The position numbers and the translations under genes were made by a program. Under the pieces are notes generated by a model. That model had not been told where the DNA came from, made no database searches, and worked only from the letters and a program-made list of their open reading frames with translations. DNA of 53,655 bases, from positions 1-53,655 of the forward strand of contig JBAZYO010000024.1 in NCBI GenBank assembly GCA_041659285.1, written 5' to 3'. The stretch's first letter is position 1. Each line of letters starts with the position of its first letter. The DNA is from Vicinamibacterales bacterium. GTDB lineage: Bacteria; Acidobacteriota; Vicinamibacteria; Vicinamibacterales; UBA2999. This document shows, one piece after another, positions 35,285 through 44,165 of the stretch.

Positions 35285-36822
35285 ACCCGATCGATCGGCT
35301 GCGGGAACGCGAACGCCTCGCCGAACTGGGCGGCGGCGAAGCGCGGCTGCAGAAGCAGCACGAGCAGGGCAAGCTGACCGCGCGCGAGCGCATGACGCGG
35401 CTGTTCGATCCCGGCACCTTCGAGGAAGTGGACAAGCTGGTCACGCACCGCTGCCAGGACTTCGGCATGGAGCAGCAGATCGTGCCGGGCGACGGCGTGG
35501 TCACCGGCCACGGCCGCATCCACGGCCGCGTCGCCTACGCCTTCGCGCAGGACTTCACCGTGTTCGGCGGCTCGCTCTCGGAGACCAACGCCGCGAAGAT
35601 CTGCAAGGTGATGGACATGGCGGTGCGCAACGGCGCGCCGGTGATCGGCCTCAACGACTCCGGCGGCGCCCGCATCCAGGAAGGCGTGGTGTCGCTGGGC
35701 GGTTACTCCGACATCTTCCTGCGCAACACCCTGGCCTCCGGCGTGGTGCCGCAGATCTCCGCAATCATGGGCCCGTGCGCCGGCGGCGCCGTCTACTCGC
35801 CGGCCATCACCGACTTCATCGTGATGGTCAAGCAGACCAGCTACATGTTCGTGACCGGTCCCGACGTGATCAAGACCGTGACCCACGAGGACGTCAGCAA
35901 GGAAGACCTCGGCGGCGCGATGACGCACAACGAGAAGAGCGGCGTGGCGCACTTCGCGGTGGAAGACGACGCCGAATGCCTGGCGCTGATCCGCGAGCTG
36001 CTGTCGTTCATGCCCGGCAACAACCTGGACGACCCACCCCGCAAGCCGACCGACGACCCCGCCGACCGCGAAGACGACGCCCTCGACACGCTGGTGCCGG
36101 CCTCGCCCAACCAGCCCTACGACATGCTCGACCTCATCCACACCATTGCCGATGACGGCTACTTCCTCGAAGTGCATCAGCACTACGCGCGGAACATGCT
36201 GGTGGGGTTCGCGCGGCTCGGCGGCCGTCCGGTCGGCATCGTCGCCAATCAGCCGGCTTACCTCGCCGGCACGCTCGACATCAATGCCTCGGTGAAGGGC
36301 GCGCGCTTCGTCCGCTTCTGCGACGCCTTCAACATCCCGCTGATCACCTTCGAGGACGTGCCCGGCTTCCTGCCCGGCACCGTGCAGGAGTACGGCGGCA
36401 TCATCCGCCACGGTGCCAAGCTGCTGTACGCGTTCGCGGAAGCGACGGTGCCGAAGATCACCGTGATCACGCGCAAGGCCTACGGCGGCGCTTACTGCGT
36501 GATGGCCAGCAAGCACCTCCGCACCGACTTCAACTACGCGTGGCCGAGCGCGGAGATTGCGGTGATGGGCGCCGAAGGCGCCGTCAACATCCTCTACAAA
36601 CGCGAGATCGAGAAGGCCGCCGACCCGGCGGCGACGCGCGCGCAGAAGATCGCGGAGTTCCGCGAGCGGTTTGCCAGCCCGTACGTGGCCGCCGAACGCG
36701 GATACGTGGATGAAGTAATCCTGCCGAGGACGACGCGCGCCAAGCTCGTGCAGGCGCTCGCCACCCTCGATCACAAGCGCGACAAGAACCCGCCCAAAAA
36801 ACATGGAAACATTCCGCTCTAG
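35281..36822 (+). CDS. Acyl-CoA carboxylase carboxyltransferase (beta) subunit
   Basis: A 513-residue biotin-dependent carboxyltransferase, moving CO2 from carboxybiotin to propionyl-CoA or a related acyl-CoA. It has the two crotonase-like halves: N-half with LTARERMTRLFDPGTFEE and GGSLSETNAAKICKVMDMA, C-half with GFLPGTVQEYGGIIRHGAKLL and ITRKAYGGAYCVMASK, then WPSAEIAVMGAEGAVNILYK. This is the PccB/MmdA type. I place the start at the ATG that overlaps the FAH stop; a GTG 6 bases upstream is also possible. Biotin carboxylase and carrier genes follow 1.2 kb downstream after two unrelated genes. Confidence 0.95.
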   Translation: MNPIDRLRERERLAELGGGEARLQKQHEQGKLTARERMTRLFDPGTFEEVDKLVTHRCQDFGMEQQIVPGDGVVTGHGRIHGRVAYAFAQDFTVFGGSLSETNAAKICKVMDMAVRNGAPVIGLNDSGGARIQEGVVSLGGYSDIFLRNTLASGVVPQISAIMGPCAGGAVYSPAITDFIVMVKQTSYMFVTGPDVIKTVTHEDVSKEDLGGAMTHNEKSGVAHFAVEDDAECLALIRELLSFMPGNNLDDPPRKPTDDPADREDDALDTLVPASPNQPYDMLDLIHTIADDGYFLEVHQHYARNMLVGFARLGGRPVGIVANQPAYLAGTLDINASVKGARFVRFCDAFNIPLITFEDVPGFLPGTVQEYGGIIRHGAKLLYAFAEATVPKITVITRKAYGGAYCVMASKHLRTDFNYAWPSAEIAVMGAEGAVNILYKREIEKAADPAATRAQKIAEFRERFASPYVAAERGYVDEVILPRTTRAKLVQALATLDHKRDKNPPKKHGNIPL

Positions 36823-37204
36823 CCTCGTCCTTGCCATCGTCTTCGCCAGCCTGGCGTGCGCGCGGGCGTCCGAAGCGCCCACGCCGGCCACCGCGCCTCC
36901 TGACCGCGCCCCGAAAGCAGCCGTGCAGCAGGCAATCGACCACCTGTCGCCGGCCCGCGATTCGGTCGGCGCGCAGCCCAGGGCCTTCGCGTGGACCGCG
37001 GTCCCTGGTGCCGAGGGCTACGCGTTGCTGGTGGTGAACGAGGTGGACATGGAGATTTGGGAAGTGACGGTCCAGGCCACCACCATCGCCGTGCCGAAGG
37101 AGATCGTGCTCGACTCGGGCACCTACTTCTGGGCGGTGGCGGCGTTTCAGGGCGGCCGCCAGGTCGCGTATTCCGGCCGCGCGGCCTTTGTCGTCCTGAA
37201 GTAG
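36803..37204 (+). CDS. Small lipoprotein
   Basis: A 133-residue lipoprotein with signal METFRSSLVLAIVFASLACA, lipidated at Cys19. The mature part is a beta-rich FNIII-like domain (SPARDSVGAQPRAFAWTAVP then GTYFWAVAAFQGGRQVAYSG). No family assigned. It overlaps the carboxyltransferase end by 20 bases and runs into the HAD gene 3 bases on, so it is in the same transcription unit despite no evident link to acyl-CoA metabolism. Confidence 0.7.
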   Translation: METFRSSLVLAIVFASLACARASEAPTPATAPPDRAPKAAVQQAIDHLSPARDSVGAQPRAFAWTAVPGAEGYALLVVNEVDMEIWEVTVQATTIAVPKEIVLDSGTYFWAVAAFQGGRQVAYSGRAAFVVLK

Positions 37205-37207
37205 CGC

Positions 37208-37870
37208 ATGCGCTTTCGTCCGCACGCCGTCATCTTCGACATCGATGGCACCCTCGTTGACAACATGGCGCTGCACGCCGAGGCCTTCGCGGTCTTTGCG
37301 CAGCGCCATGGCCTGCCGCCGCTCACCGCCGACGATCGCGCCAAGCTCGACGGCCGGCGCAACAGCGAGATCTTTCCGATCCTGTTCGGCCGCGACGTGC
37401 CTCGCGACGAGTGGCAGGCCTACGAAGCGGAGAAGGAAGGCTTGTATCGCGAACTGTCACGCGGCCGGTTGCTGCCGGTGAAAGGCCTGCTGGCCCTGAT
37501 CGCGCGACTCATCGCGGCGGCCATCCCGATGGCGCTGGCGACATCGGCGCCGGAGCCGAACGTCGTGCACACGCTCAACGAGCTGGACCTGACCGCCGCC
37601 TTCCCGCTGATCGTGCGCGGCGACCAGGTGCCGCGCGGCAAGCCGGCCCCCGACGTGTTCCTCGAGGCGGCGATCCAGCTCGCCGTGCCGCCGCCCAACT
37701 GCCTGGTGTTCGAAGACGCGCCCGTGGGGATTGTCGCGGCCCAGGCCGCCGGCATGCCGGTGGTGGCGCTGACCACCAGTTTCGACGCCGCGCACTTCGC
37801 GCGGCTGCAGCCGCCGCCCGCAGCGACCTGCGACGACTTCGACCTGTTTCTCGAACGTCACTTCGCGTAG
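37208..37870 (+). CDS. HAD-superfamily phosphatase/phosphoglucomutase-like
   Basis: A 220-residue HAD hydrolase. Motif I is IFDIDGTLVDNM (nucleophile Asp in DIDGT). A helical cap occupies about 18-85 (HGLPPLTADDRAKLDGRRNS). Motif II lies near MALATSAPEPN, motif III in RGKPAPDVFLEAA and motif IV in CLVFEDAPVGIVAAQAAG. This is the beta-phosphoglucomutase subclass I type, acting on a sugar phosphate or related metabolite. The TAG stop lies in a GTAGG motif that opens a run of three hairpins. Confidence 0.88.
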   Translation: MRFRPHAVIFDIDGTLVDNMALHAEAFAVFAQRHGLPPLTADDRAKLDGRRNSEIFPILFGRDVPRDEWQAYEAEKEGLYRELSRGRLLPVKGLLALIARLIAAAIPMALATSAPEPNVVHTLNELDLTAAFPLIVRGDQVPRGKPAPDVFLEAAIQLAVPPPNCLVFEDAPVGIVAAQAAGMPVVALTTSFDAAHFARLQPPPAATCDDFDLFLERHFA

Positions 37871-37872
37871 GC

Positions 37873-37974
37873 CCGCCGCTCTCCGGCGGACCTCGGCCGC
37901 TCGATCCGTTCGTCCCGCCGTTCGCGGCCTGCCGGCTTCGCCGGCCGAACCTCGCCGCACGGCGATAACGCCGT
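37873..37974 (+). repeat. Three intergenic hairpins upstream of biotin carboxylase
   Basis: CCGCCG-CTCTC-CGGCGG (37873-37889), GCCGGC-TTC-GCCGGC (37931-37945) and ACGGCG-ATAA-CGCCGT (37959-37974). The GTAGG at 37867-37871 that opens the run resembles the linker of arrays 1 and 2. The last hairpin lies just before a TAGAAT (37981-37986) that may be the -10 of accC; it could be an operator or attenuator. Confidence 0.55.
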
Positions 37975-38004
37975 AACTGATAGAATCGTAAGCGGTTCGG
38001 CCCG

Positions 38005-39519
38005 ATGAAGAAGATCCTGATCGCCAATCGTGGCGAGATTGCTGTCCGTGTGATCCGTGCGTGCCGCGACATGGGCATTGCCACGGTCGCGGTTTATTCC
38101 GAATGCGATCGCGCCGCGCTGCACGTGCGCCTCGCCGACGAAGCCTGGCCGGTGGGGCCGAGCCCGCCGCGCGAGAGCTACCTGCGCATCGACAAAATCA
38201 TCGACATCGCGAAGAAGTCGGGTGCCGATGCCGTGCATCCGGGCTACGGCTTCCTGGCCGAGAACGAGGATTTCGCGGCGGCGTGCCGCGATGCGGGCCT
38301 CGTGTTCATCGGCCCGTCGCCCGAAGCGATCACGCTGATGGGCAGCAAGACCGCCGCGCGCCAGGCCGCCATCAAGGCCGGCGTGCCGGTCGTGCCGGGC
38401 ACCGAGGAACCGCTGGGCGATCAGACCTCCGACGCCGACGTGCTCGCCGTGGCCGAACGCATCGGCTACCCGCTGATGCTGAAGGCGGTGGCCGGTGGCG
38501 GCGGCAAGGGCATGCGCATGGTCGCCTCGCCCGCGGACCTGCCGGGCGCGTTGCGCGCGGCGCGCTCGGAAGCGCAGTCGGCCTTCGGCGACGGTGCCGT
38601 GTATCTCGAGCGCCGCATCCTCGCGCCGCGCCACATCGAAGTGCAGTTGCTCGGCGATCACCACGGCACCGTGCTGCCGTTCGTGGAGCGCGAGTGCTCG
38701 ATCCAGCGCCGTCACCAGAAGGTGGTGGAAGAGAGCCCGTCGCTCGCGGTGTCGCCCGAGTTGCGGCGGCAGATGACGTCGGCGGCCGCCGCGGTGGCGC
38801 GGACGGTGGGCTACACCAACGCCGGCACGATCGAGTTCCTGCTCGATACCGACGGCTCGTTCTACTTCCTCGAGATGAACACGCGCCTCCAGGTCGAGCA
38901 CCCGATCACGGAAATCGCGACGGGCGTGGACCTGGTGCAGTGGCAAATTCGCATCGCCCGCGGCGAGCGGCTCGACCTCGACCCGGAGTCGTTGCTGACG
39001 CCCACGGCGCATGCGATCGAGTGCCGCATCTACGCGGAGGACCCGGACAACGGGTTCCTGCCGTCGCCCGGCCGCATCCAGGGGCTGCGCGTGCCGCAGG
39101 GGCCGGGGGTGCGCGACGACAGTGGGGCGTACGAGGGCGGCGAGGTGCCGATCTTCTACGACCCGATGATCTCGAAGCTCATCACATGGGGCGACACCCG
39201 CGACCGCGCCCTGGCGCGGATGAAGCGCGCGCTGGCGGAATACGAAGTGCGGGGCATTCGCACCACCATCCCGTTCTTCCAGTGGATCCTGGAAGACGAC
39301 GACTTCAAGGCCGGCCGCTTCGACACCACGTTTATCGATCGCAAGCTCGGCGCGCCCGGCTTCGGCCCGTTGCAGGCGATTGACGCCGATCACGAGGAAC
39401 TGGCGATGATCGCCGCCGCCGTGCACATGTTCACGCGGCCCGCGGCGAACTCGTTGGCCTCGTCGGCGGCGCCGGTCAGCCACTGGAAACAGGCCGGCCG
39501 GGCGGAGGCGCTGCGATGA
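38005..39519 (+). CDS. accC: Biotin carboxylase subunit
   Basis: A 504-residue ATP-grasp enzyme that carboxylates biotin with bicarbonate and ATP. MKKILIANRGEIAVRVIRAC is the biotin-carboxylase N-domain. KAVAGGGGKGMRMV is the ATP-binding glycine loop, followed by EVQLLGDHHGTVLPFVEREC and the catalytic block FLEMNTRLQVEHPITE. It is longer than typical AccC (about 450), with a C-terminal tail past 450. It pairs with the BCCP gene through an ATGA overlap. Together with the carboxyltransferase it likely forms an acetyl/propionyl-CoA carboxylase. TAGAAT at 37981-37986 may be its -10. Confidence 0.94.
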   Translation: MKKILIANRGEIAVRVIRACRDMGIATVAVYSECDRAALHVRLADEAWPVGPSPPRESYLRIDKIIDIAKKSGADAVHPGYGFLAENEDFAAACRDAGLVFIGPSPEAITLMGSKTAARQAAIKAGVPVVPGTEEPLGDQTSDADVLAVAERIGYPLMLKAVAGGGGKGMRMVASPADLPGALRAARSEAQSAFGDGAVYLERRILAPRHIEVQLLGDHHGTVLPFVERECSIQRRHQKVVEESPSLAVSPELRRQMTSAAAAVARTVGYTNAGTIEFLLDTDGSFYFLEMNTRLQVEHPITEIATGVDLVQWQIRIARGERLDLDPESLLTPTAHAIECRIYAEDPDNGFLPSPGRIQGLRVPQGPGVRDDSGAYEGGEVPIFYDPMISKLITWGDTRDRALARMKRALAEYEVRGIRTTIPFFQWILEDDDFKAGRFDTTFIDRKLGAPGFGPLQAIDADHEELAMIAAAVHMFTRPAANSLASSAAPVSHWKQAGRAEALR

Positions 39520-40043
39520 CGTTCGAGGTTGCCGCCGGCAACGGCGTCCGCTCCGTGACCATCTCCCGCAAGGGGGCGCTACTGCACGTCGTGATCGGTG
39601 ACCGCACCCACGTCGTCGATGCGAGGCGGGTCGGCGAACTCGCGCTGTCACTGCTCGTGCAACCACAGGATGCGTCGCAGCCGACCCGTAGCGTGGATGT
39701 GGCGCTGGCCGCGCAGCGCACCGCCGGCGACTTTGACGTGCACGTGGCGGGCCGGACCATCCCGGTGCAGGTCCGCGTGGCGGGCGGGTTCGGACGTCAG
39801 AAGAAGGCCGGCGCCGCCCACGGCACCGGCCCGCAGCGGATTGTCGCGCCGATGCCCGGCAAGATCGTCCGCGTGCTGGTGAAAGCGGGCGACCAGGTGA
39901 CGGCGCGGCAGGGCCTGGTGGTGGTCGAGGCCATGAAGATGGAAAACGAGCTTCGCGCGGTCCGCGACGGGCGGGTCCGCGAGGTGTCGGTGGTCGAGGG
40001 GCAGTCGGTGGATGCGGGTGCGAGCCTGCTGGTCGTGGAATAG
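39516..40043 (+). CDS. accB: Biotin carboxyl carrier protein
   Basis: A 175-residue protein. The N-terminal two-thirds (about 1-100) is a linker or BT-like domain. The C-terminal biotinyl domain reads RIVAPMPGKIVRVLVKAGDQ with VEAMKMENEL, in which Lys141 is the biotin site. This domain arrangement matches BCCPs of acyl-CoA carboxylases with separate BC subunits. It overlaps accC by four bases and ends 9 bases before tamB. Confidence 0.9.
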   Translation: MTFEVAAGNGVRSVTISRKGALLHVVIGDRTHVVDARRVGELALSLLVQPQDASQPTRSVDVALAAQRTAGDFDVHVAGRTIPVQVRVAGGFGRQKKAGAAHGTGPQRIVAPMPGKIVRVLVKAGDQVTARQGLVVVEAMKMENELRAVRDGRVREVSVVEGQSVDAGASLLVVE

Positions 40044-40052
40044 ACACCGCGG

Positions 40053-43000
40053 ATGACACGGATGGCGCAGATCAGCAGCCGGCTGCGTTCCGCATTCACG
40101 CGCGTTTATCGCCTGGCGCGGCGGTTCGTCGTCGTCATCGGCGTCACGATTGCCGTCGTCCTGGTGTCAACCCTGACCATCGACCTGGGGCCGGCGCTCA
40201 AGGCCCGGGCCGAGACCGCGGGCAGCAACTGGTTCGAGCGGAAGGTGACCATCGGCCGGCTGGGCGTGCACCTCGGGCGCGGCCGCTTTGTCGTCGAAGA
40301 CCTGCGCATCGACGGCATGCTCCCGGGCGAGCCGCCCTGGCTGGTCGCCAGGCACATCGAGACGTCGATCACCTGGAGCGCGCTGTTCGGACGGGAGATC
40401 CTGCTCGACAACGTCGAGATGACCGACTGGCGCATGGTGGTCGAGTCGTTTCCCGACGGGCGGCAGACCTTTCCCCGCCTCACCGGACCGCCGCGGCCGC
40501 CGCGGACGGGACCGCGCCTGGTGGTGACCACGCTGCAGTATGTCCGCGCGCATCGCGGCGAGCTGGTGGTCAACGACTACGGTTCCGACTGGTTTGCCGT
40601 GGCGCCGAACCTGGACGTGACCGTCGCCAAGGCCGGCGACTACCGCGGCACGCTCAAGTTCGCCGGCGGCACCATCGCCATTCAGAAGTACGTGCCGATG
40701 TCGGCCAACCTGTCGTCGGCGTTCAGGCTGGTTGACGGCAAGGTCGTGTTCGACCGCATCGATCTGCTCACCGATGGCGCGGTGTCGCAGATCACGGGGA
40801 CCGTGGATCCGGCGCAGTGGCCGGAGCAGTTGTATCAGGTCAAGTCGCGCATGCAGTTCCCGAAGATGCGCGAGATCTTCTTTGCCCACGACAGCTTCAG
40901 CCTGTCGGGCGAAGGCAGCTTCGCCGGGACGTTTCACATGTTCAAGGGCGGCCGCGAGCTGAAGGGCGACTTCACCAGCGCCGTCGCCGGCGTCAACGAC
41001 TTGCGATTCCCCAACCTGGCCGGCTCGGTGGTCTGGGTGCGGGATCGGATGGAAGTGACGCGCGCGACCTCCGATTTCGCCGGCGGCCGGACGCGCTTTC
41101 GCTACGAGATGTCGCCGCTCGGCAATCCCGTGACGCCGGCGCGCGCGCAGTTCGACGCCGACTATACGGACGTTGACCTGACGGCCCTGACCGACTTCTA
41201 CCAGATGCGCGGGCTGCGCGTGGCCGGCCGCGCCACCGGCAGCAACCAGATGGAATGGCCGCTCGGTCGCTTTGCCGAAGCGACGGGCGCCGGCGCGGTG
41301 ACGTTCACCGCGCCGCCGGGCACGGCGCTGCAGGGACCGCAACTGCCAGCGGCCGCCGCCGCCGCCGCCCGCGAGCGGTACGCCATCCAGGGCCCGTTCA
41401 GCAATCACACGCCGCTGACGCCGCTCGCGGTGGCGGGGAGCCTCACCTACGCGTTTGATCCCGAAGCGATCCGCTTCGAGCCCAGCCAGGTCTTCACTGA
41501 AGACACCTACGTCGCGTTCGAAGGTGCCACCGCCTATGGCGATCGGTCGAAGATGCCCTTCCGCGTGACCAGCCGCAACTGGCAGGAAAGCGACCGCATG
41601 CTGGCCGGCATCATGACCGCGTTCGGCGCGACGACCAATGCGATTGCGGTGGACGGGGTCGGCCGGTTCGACGGCGTGTTGCTGGGCGCGTTCCGGCGTC
41701 CGCGTATCGAGGGCCGGTTGGTGGCATCGGAAATGCGCGCGTGGGACGTGAACTGGGGCGACATCGACGGCGACTTCGTGGTCGAGAACTCGTACGCCAA
41801 CATCAGCCGCTCGGTGATTCGCTCGGGCTTGTCGCGGATGGACGTGACCGGGCAGTTCTCGCTGGGCTATCCGCGCGCCGATGGCGGCGAGGAGATGGAC
41901 GCCCGCATCCGCGTGGCCGAGCGCCCCCTGGTTGACCTGCGCGAGGCGTTCGACCTCCAGGATTACGAGGTCGATGGTGCCCTGTCCGGCGACTTCCACG
42001 TCTACGGCCAGTACGAAGGACCGCACGGGTTCGGCCGCATGACAATCGCCCGCGGCATTGCCTACGACGAGCCGTTCGCCGAGGCCGAGGCCGCGCTGCG
42101 GTTCGAGGGCGCCGGCGTCCGCCTCGACGCGATCCAGATGCGCAAGGGCGGCGGCCTGGTCACCGCCGCCGCCTACGTCGGCTGGAACGGCACCTATTCG
42201 TTCAATGCCGCCGGGCGGGGGGTGGCCGTGGAGACACTGGCGCTGACCACGTTCCCGGGCTATCCGACGATCTTCGGCTCGCTCGACTTCAGCGTCGAGG
42301 GCACCGGGACCTTTGAGTTGCCGCGCTACGACGTGAAATTCAGCGCCCGCGACCTGTTCTTCGGCGACGAGGGCGTCGGTGAGATGACGGGCCGGCTGTC
42401 GATGCGCGGCCTGCTGATGACCTACGAGATGGAGGTCGCCTCCACGCGCATGGCGGTTTCGGGCACCGGCCGGGTGGAACTGAACGACGAGATGGACGCG
42501 GAGCTGTCGTTCCGGGTCAGCGACACCTCGCTCGATCCGTTCATCCGCGCGTTCCAGCCGACGTTCTCGCCGTTTACCTCCGCCATCGCCAGCGGCACCA
42601 TCCGCGTGGTCGGCGAGCTCTACAACCCGGACGCGTTGCGCATCGACACCGCCGTCGAGCTCGTCGACCTGCGCCTCGTCGACTACCGCCTGCGCAATGC
42701 GGCGCCCATCCTGCTGAGCGTGGAGGGCCAGCGGCTGCAGGTGGACTCGCTGCGCCTGGTCGGTGACGGCACCGAGCTGGATGTGACCGGCACGGTCGAT
42801 CTGCGCGATCAGTCGCTGGCGCTGCAGGCCAACGGCGCCGCCAACCTGGCCGTGCTCCAGGGCTTTGTCGCCGACGTGCGCAGCTCGGGCCGCGCCGAAG
42901 TCACCGCCCGCATCACTGGCACCGCGCGCGAGCCGGTGGTGGCCGGCAATGCGCTCCTGACCACCGGCCGCCTGCGCCAGTTTTCGTTCCCGCACGCGCT

Positions 43001-44165
43001 CGAAGACCTGAACGGCATTGTCACGTTTGACGGGACCGGCGTCCGGCTCGACGGCCTGACCGCGCGGCTCGGCGGCGGCCCGGTGCGGTTTGGCGGCCGC
43101 ATCGGCCTGGCGGCGTACCAGCTGAGCGAGTTCGATGTCACCGTCACCGGCCTGGACATGCGGCTGCGCTATCCCGAGGGCATGCGGTCGCTGGTGGATG
43201 CGACGCTGGCGCTGCAGGGGCCGGCGGCGTCGCCGGTCGTCACCGGCACGGTGCTGGTCAAGAGCGCGAGCTGGACGCGTGGCATCGACACCTCGGGCGG
43301 CCTGTTCAGCGGCCTCACCGGCGGCGACGCGGCGCTGCCGGTCGTCGCCGGGCAACTGGCGGCCGCGCCGGCCTCCACCCTCCGGTTTGACGTGCGCCTG
43401 CTCGCGCCCGGGACCCTGCGCATCGACAACGACCAGGCGCGCATCGTCGCCAGCGCCGACCTCGCGCTGCGCGGCACGCTCGATCGCCCGCTGGTGTTCG
43501 GCCGCGCCGAGATCGTGCGCGGCGAGGTCGAGTTCGAAGGCCGGCGCTACGCGGTCACGCGCGGCAGCCTGGATTTCGCGAACCCCGATCGCATCCAGCC
43601 GTTCTTCGACATCGAGGCCGAGACCCGCGTGCGGGTGCCGCGCCAGACCTACCGCATCACCATGCGCATGGCCGGCACCACCGAGCGGCTGCAGCCGCAG
43701 TTCCAGTCGGATCCGCCGCTGCCGACGCTCGACATCCTGTCGCTGTTGTTCAGCGACCAGGCGCCCAGCGGCGACATGGAACTGGCGCGCCTGCAGCGGC
43801 CCAACGAGCAGGAGCAGCGGCTGGTCGAAGCCCGCGCGACGCGCGCCCTGACCGGCGCCCTGTCGGCCGAAGTGGGCCGGGTCGTCGAACAGACGTTCGG
43901 CGTTGACACCTTCCAGATCACGCCGCTCCTGAACGACCCGTACCAGCAGTCGGCGCGGGTCAACCTGAACCCGACCGCGCGCATCACCATCGGCAAGCGC
44001 ATCTCGAACCGCATCTTCCTGACCTACGCGCGGAGCCTGTCGTCGGCCACCCACGACGAGATCATCCTGCTCGAGTTCGACGAGAGCGACACGCTGTCGT
44101 GGGTGCTGTCGCAGAACGAAGACCGCACCTACGCCATCGAAGTGCGCAAGAGGCACGCCTTCTGA
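40053..44165 (+). CDS. tamB: TamB-like inner-to-outer membrane translocation protein
   Basis: A 1370-residue AsmA/TamB-type protein. One N-terminal TM anchor (about 24-48, FVVVIGVTIAVVLVSTLTID) is followed by a very long beta-rich stretch that would form the periplasm-spanning groove. The C-terminal DUF490 block has GRAEIVRGEVEFEGRRYAVT, FFDIEAETRVRVPRQTYRI and a final YARSLSSATHDEII barrel-like segment. It works with an Omp85 partner in outer-membrane protein assembly or lipid transport. The Omp85 gene starts within its stop codon (TGA 44163-44165, ATG 44165), so the two are cotranslated. The long antisense reading in this region is a high-GC shadow. Confidence 0.93.
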   Translation: MTRMAQISSRLRSAFTRVYRLARRFVVVIGVTIAVVLVSTLTIDLGPALKARAETAGSNWFERKVTIGRLGVHLGRGRFVVEDLRIDGMLPGEPPWLVARHIETSITWSALFGREILLDNVEMTDWRMVVESFPDGRQTFPRLTGPPRPPRTGPRLVVTTLQYVRAHRGELVVNDYGSDWFAVAPNLDVTVAKAGDYRGTLKFAGGTIAIQKYVPMSANLSSAFRLVDGKVVFDRIDLLTDGAVSQITGTVDPAQWPEQLYQVKSRMQFPKMREIFFAHDSFSLSGEGSFAGTFHMFKGGRELKGDFTSAVAGVNDLRFPNLAGSVVWVRDRMEVTRATSDFAGGRTRFRYEMSPLGNPVTPARAQFDADYTDVDLTALTDFYQMRGLRVAGRATGSNQMEWPLGRFAEATGAGAVTFTAPPGTALQGPQLPAAAAAAARERYAIQGPFSNHTPLTPLAVAGSLTYAFDPEAIRFEPSQVFTEDTYVAFEGATAYGDRSKMPFRVTSRNWQESDRMLAGIMTAFGATTNAIAVDGVGRFDGVLLGAFRRPRIEGRLVASEMRAWDVNWGDIDGDFVVENSYANISRSVIRSGLSRMDVTGQFSLGYPRADGGEEMDARIRVAERPLVDLREAFDLQDYEVDGALSGDFHVYGQYEGPHGFGRMTIARGIAYDEPFAEAEAALRFEGAGVRLDAIQMRKGGGLVTAAAYVGWNGTYSFNAAGRGVAVETLALTTFPGYPTIFGSLDFSVEGTGTFELPRYDVKFSARDLFFGDEGVGEMTGRLSMRGLLMTYEMEVASTRMAVSGTGRVELNDEMDAELSFRVSDTSLDPFIRAFQPTFSPFTSAIASGTIRVVGELYNPDALRIDTAVELVDLRLVDYRLRNAAPILLSVEGQRLQVDSLRLVGDGTELDVTGTVDLRDQSLALQANGAANLAVLQGFVADVRSSGRAEVTARITGTAREPVVAGNALLTTGRLRQFSFPHALEDLNGIVTFDGTGVRLDGLTARLGGGPVRFGGRIGLAAYQLSEFDVTVTGLDMRLRYPEGMRSLVDATLALQGPAASPVVTGTVLVKSASWTRGIDTSGGLFSGLTGGDAALPVVAGQLAAAPASTLRFDVRLLAPGTLRIDNDQARIVASADLALRGTLDRPLVFGRAEIVRGEVEFEGRRYAVTRGSLDFANPDRIQPFFDIEAETRVRVPRQTYRITMRMAGTTERLQPQFQSDPPLPTLDILSLLFSDQAPSGDMELARLQRPNEQEQRLVEARATRALTGALSAEVGRVVEQTFGVDTFQITPLLNDPYQQSARVNLNPTARITIGKRISNRIFLTYARSLSSATHDEIILLEFDESDTLSWVLSQNEDRTYAIEVRKRHAF

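Noticed and set aside
40167..44156. Antisense reading of 1329 codons across tamB, and similar long antisense readings such as 13134-15449 and 10458-12488
   Set aside because: These are shadows of high-GC codon bias: low-complexity His/Arg/Gly-rich proteins without domains, opposite clear genes.
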